Source of the DNA: an uncultured Treponema sp.
GTDB lineage: Bacteria; Spirochaetota; Spirochaetia; Treponematales; Treponemataceae
Direction of reading: 5' to 3'
Length of the DNA: 8,697 bases
Assembly (NCBI GenBank): GCA_905372205.1
Contig: CAJPOH010000022.1
Span: 1-8,697, forward strand
The position numbers and the translations under genes are program-made. This document shows, in pieces, positions 7,820 through 8,697 of this stretch. Under the pieces are notes generated by a model. That model made no database searches and was not told where the DNA came from. It saw only the letters and a program-made list of their open reading frames with translations. Positions within the stretch are counted from its first letter, which is position 1. Each line of letters begins with the position of its first letter.

Positions 7820-8533
7820 CTATTTTGTTTCAGTTTTTTTAGGCTTTACAGTTTCAACCTGTGCCACCCTAATCACTCTATCATGTAACTTATAACCTTT
7901 GATAAGCTCTTTCTCAACAGTTTCATCTTTTGCCCCCTCATCTTCACGACTTGCTTTTGCATCATGAATGTTTGGATCAAACTTTTCTCCAACACTTGGA
8001 TAATAAAGTAGTGAATACTTACTTTGCAATGTTGAATAAAGTTGTTTTCTAATCATATTAAAACCTTCCATAAAAGCTTTTGTGGAATCATTTGAATATT
8101 TTTCTACAGCCTCTATTGCTCTATCAAAATCATCTAACACAGTAATCAAGTCCACTAGCAAAGTTTCGTTTGCATAGTCAATAGCATCTTTCTTTTCTTT
8201 AATCATTCTTTTGCGGTAATTCTCAAAATCTGCCATTTTCCTAAGATATTCGTTTTTCCACTTTGCAACCTCAGCTTCCAGTTCCTTCTTTTCGTTTTCT
8301 AGTTTCGTTTTTATGTCAACATTTTCTGCACTACCAGTTTCAGACTCTTCAACTTTTGCCTCTTTCTTCATCTTTTGCTCTTGCTTCGCTGATGAAGACT
8401 CAGCTTCTTTTTTTTCCATTTCTATCTTTTCTTTTGAAGCTTCTTTAGCTTCCACACTAATATCAACCTTATCTCCAGAAGCTGTTTCGATGTTCACTTC
8501 TTTTTTGTGGTCATGTTTATTATGCTTTGCCAT
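7820..8533 (-). CDS. grpE: Nucleotide exchange factor GrpE
   Basis: Releases ADP from DnaK, resetting the chaperone cycle, and in other bacteria also serves as a thermosensor. The product is 237 residues. Residues ~1-75 form a very charged, Lys/Glu/Ser-rich, probably disordered extension beginning MAKHNKHDHKK. Residues ~76-120 are the long dimerising coiled coil with the family stretch EYLRKMADFENYRKR (95-109). Helices with LLVDLITVLDDFDRAIEA follow (125-142). The C-terminal beta domain carries FDPNIHDA (185-192) and GYKLHDRVIRVAQV (213-226), which hold the conserved DnaK-contacting part. The N-terminal extension makes it longer than the ~200-residue family norm. ATG start with GAGAGG upstream at rather short spacing (3 nt); the next Met is residue 39. 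It is first in the grpE-dnaK-dnaJ order. Confidence 0.97.
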   Translation of the reverse strand: MAKHNKHDHKKEVNIETASGDKVDISVEAKEASKEKIEMEKKEAESSSAKQEQKMKKEAKVEESETGSAENVDIKTKLENEKKELEAEVAKWKNEYLRKMADFENYRKRMIKEKKDAIDYANETLLVDLITVLDDFDRAIEAVEKYSNDSTKAFMEGFNMIRKQLYSTLQSKYSLLYYPSVGEKFDPNIHDAKASREDEGAKDETVEKELIKGYKLHDRVIRVAQVETVKPKKTETK

Positions 8534-8557
8534 AATCCTCTCTCTTTTATCTTTAAT

Positions 8558-8576
8558 TTCTAAGCACAGCTTAGAA
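8558..8576. repeat. Perfect 8-bp inverted repeat in the grpE leader
   Basis: TTCTAAGC (8558-8565), a 3-nt spacer ACA, then GCTTAGAA (8569-8576). It begins 25 nt upstream of the grpE start and lies inside the expected 5' untranslated region. It could be a protein-binding operator, or an mRNA stem-loop affecting stability or translation of grpE. It is not CIRCE, which has 9-bp arms and a 9-nt spacer of different sequence. Confidence 0.6.
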
Positions 8577-8615
8577 GTCTTGAATATTTTGGTTGTTTTT
8601 CATTGGAGTGTTAAA

Positions 8616-8644
8616 AAGATATGAATAATATTAAAAATAGGCAA
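8616..8644 (-). promoter_or_regulatory. Candidate sigma-70 promoter for grpE-dnaK
   Basis: On the - strand TTGCCT (8639-8644, 4 of 6 to TTGACA) and TATCTT (8616-8621, 4 of 6 to TATAAT) are separated by 17 bp. The transcript would start near 8608, leaving a leader of about 75 nt that contains the 8-bp inverted repeat. A TTAACACTC at 8606-8614, one mismatch from the left half of CIRCE, overlaps the predicted start. The A+T-rich context makes chance matches likely. Confidence 0.35.
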
Positions 8645-8674
8645 TAGTTTTTTTAATTTAGTTGAAAAATTATG

Positions 8675-8697
8675 AAAAAGCAGGCAGGGCTTCAGCA
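8675..8697 (-). other. Possible right half of a terminator cut by the window edge
   Basis: On the - strand, AGCCCTGCCTGC is followed directly by TTTTT. It is a short G+C-rich patch in otherwise A+T-rich DNA. It would be the 3' arm plus U-tract of an intrinsic terminator if the complementary arm lies beyond base 8697, marking the end of a gene upstream of grpE. The left arm cannot be seen here. Confidence 0.3.

Noticed and set aside
7809..7822. Small hairpin TAGCT-AAAA-AGCTA over the grpE stop codon as a terminator before dnaK
   Set aside because: Only 5 bp and mostly A/T. A 35-nt gap with a strong dnaK ribosome site points to cotranscription.
8606..8614. CIRCE operator for HrcA upstream of grpE
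   Set aside because: Only one half-site matches (8 of 9). The position where the second half should be, 9 nt away, matches about 3 of 9, so I do not annotate an operator.
8313..8624. A + strand open frame opposite the grpE start and leader
   Set aside because: Low-complexity Ser/Phe/Leu product that mirrors the Lys/Glu-rich grpE N-terminus. No supporting ribosome site or family.
1..8697. A hidden mobile element, CRISPR array, toxin-antitoxin pair or defence system
   Set aside because: No transposase, integrase, direct-repeat array or unassigned adjacent small genes are visible. All long frames are explained by six recognisable genes.

Overview
The window looks like ordinary chromosome from an A+T-rich spirochaete, most probably a Treponema. 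The DnaK protein has the extra nucleotide-binding-domain segment found in Gram-negative-type DnaKs, and its reading and C-terminus (DYEVVNEDK) resemble treponemal DnaK as I remember it. The first gene encodes a lipoprotein subtilase built like dentilisin (PrtP) of oral treponemes. This assignment comes from reading the proteins and remembered families; no search was run.

Layout: two genes on the + strand meet four genes on the - strand. On + there is (1) the 3' part of an S8 serine-protease lipoprotein gene, 1-1767, whose signal peptide is cut by the left edge, and (2) a long U32 family protein, 1915-4065, starting at GTG. A perfect 21-bp hairpin (4137-4194) separates these from the - strand genes. 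Read in transcription order from the right edge, the - strand carries grpE (8533-7820), dnaK (7784-5880), dnaJ (5807-4662) and a small FMN-binding split-barrel protein (4602-4213). No gene-free stretch exceeds 300 bases. The longest, 8534-8697, holds the grpE leader and promoter candidates.

Function: grpE-dnaK-dnaJ is the complete Hsp70 folding machine: the ATPase chaperone, its J-domain co-chaperone and its nucleotide exchange factor. All three look intact. The small flavin-type protein lies downstream of dnaJ, has a strong Shine-Dalgarno and a plausible promoter of its own, and need not be functionally linked. The protease is probably exported and acylated. The U32 protein is probably a cytoplasmic RNA-modification type enzyme rather than a true protease.

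Regulatory reading: there is a terminator-like hairpin with a U-tract between dnaK and dnaJ, a perfect 8-bp inverted repeat in the grpE leader, and only a near-match half site (no full CIRCE) at the expected grpE transcription start. The dnaJ start is better placed at a GTG two codons inside the longest ORF. I found no mobile element, CRISPR array, RNA gene or previously undescribed multi-gene system. The findings below are modest and concern regulation and protein variants.
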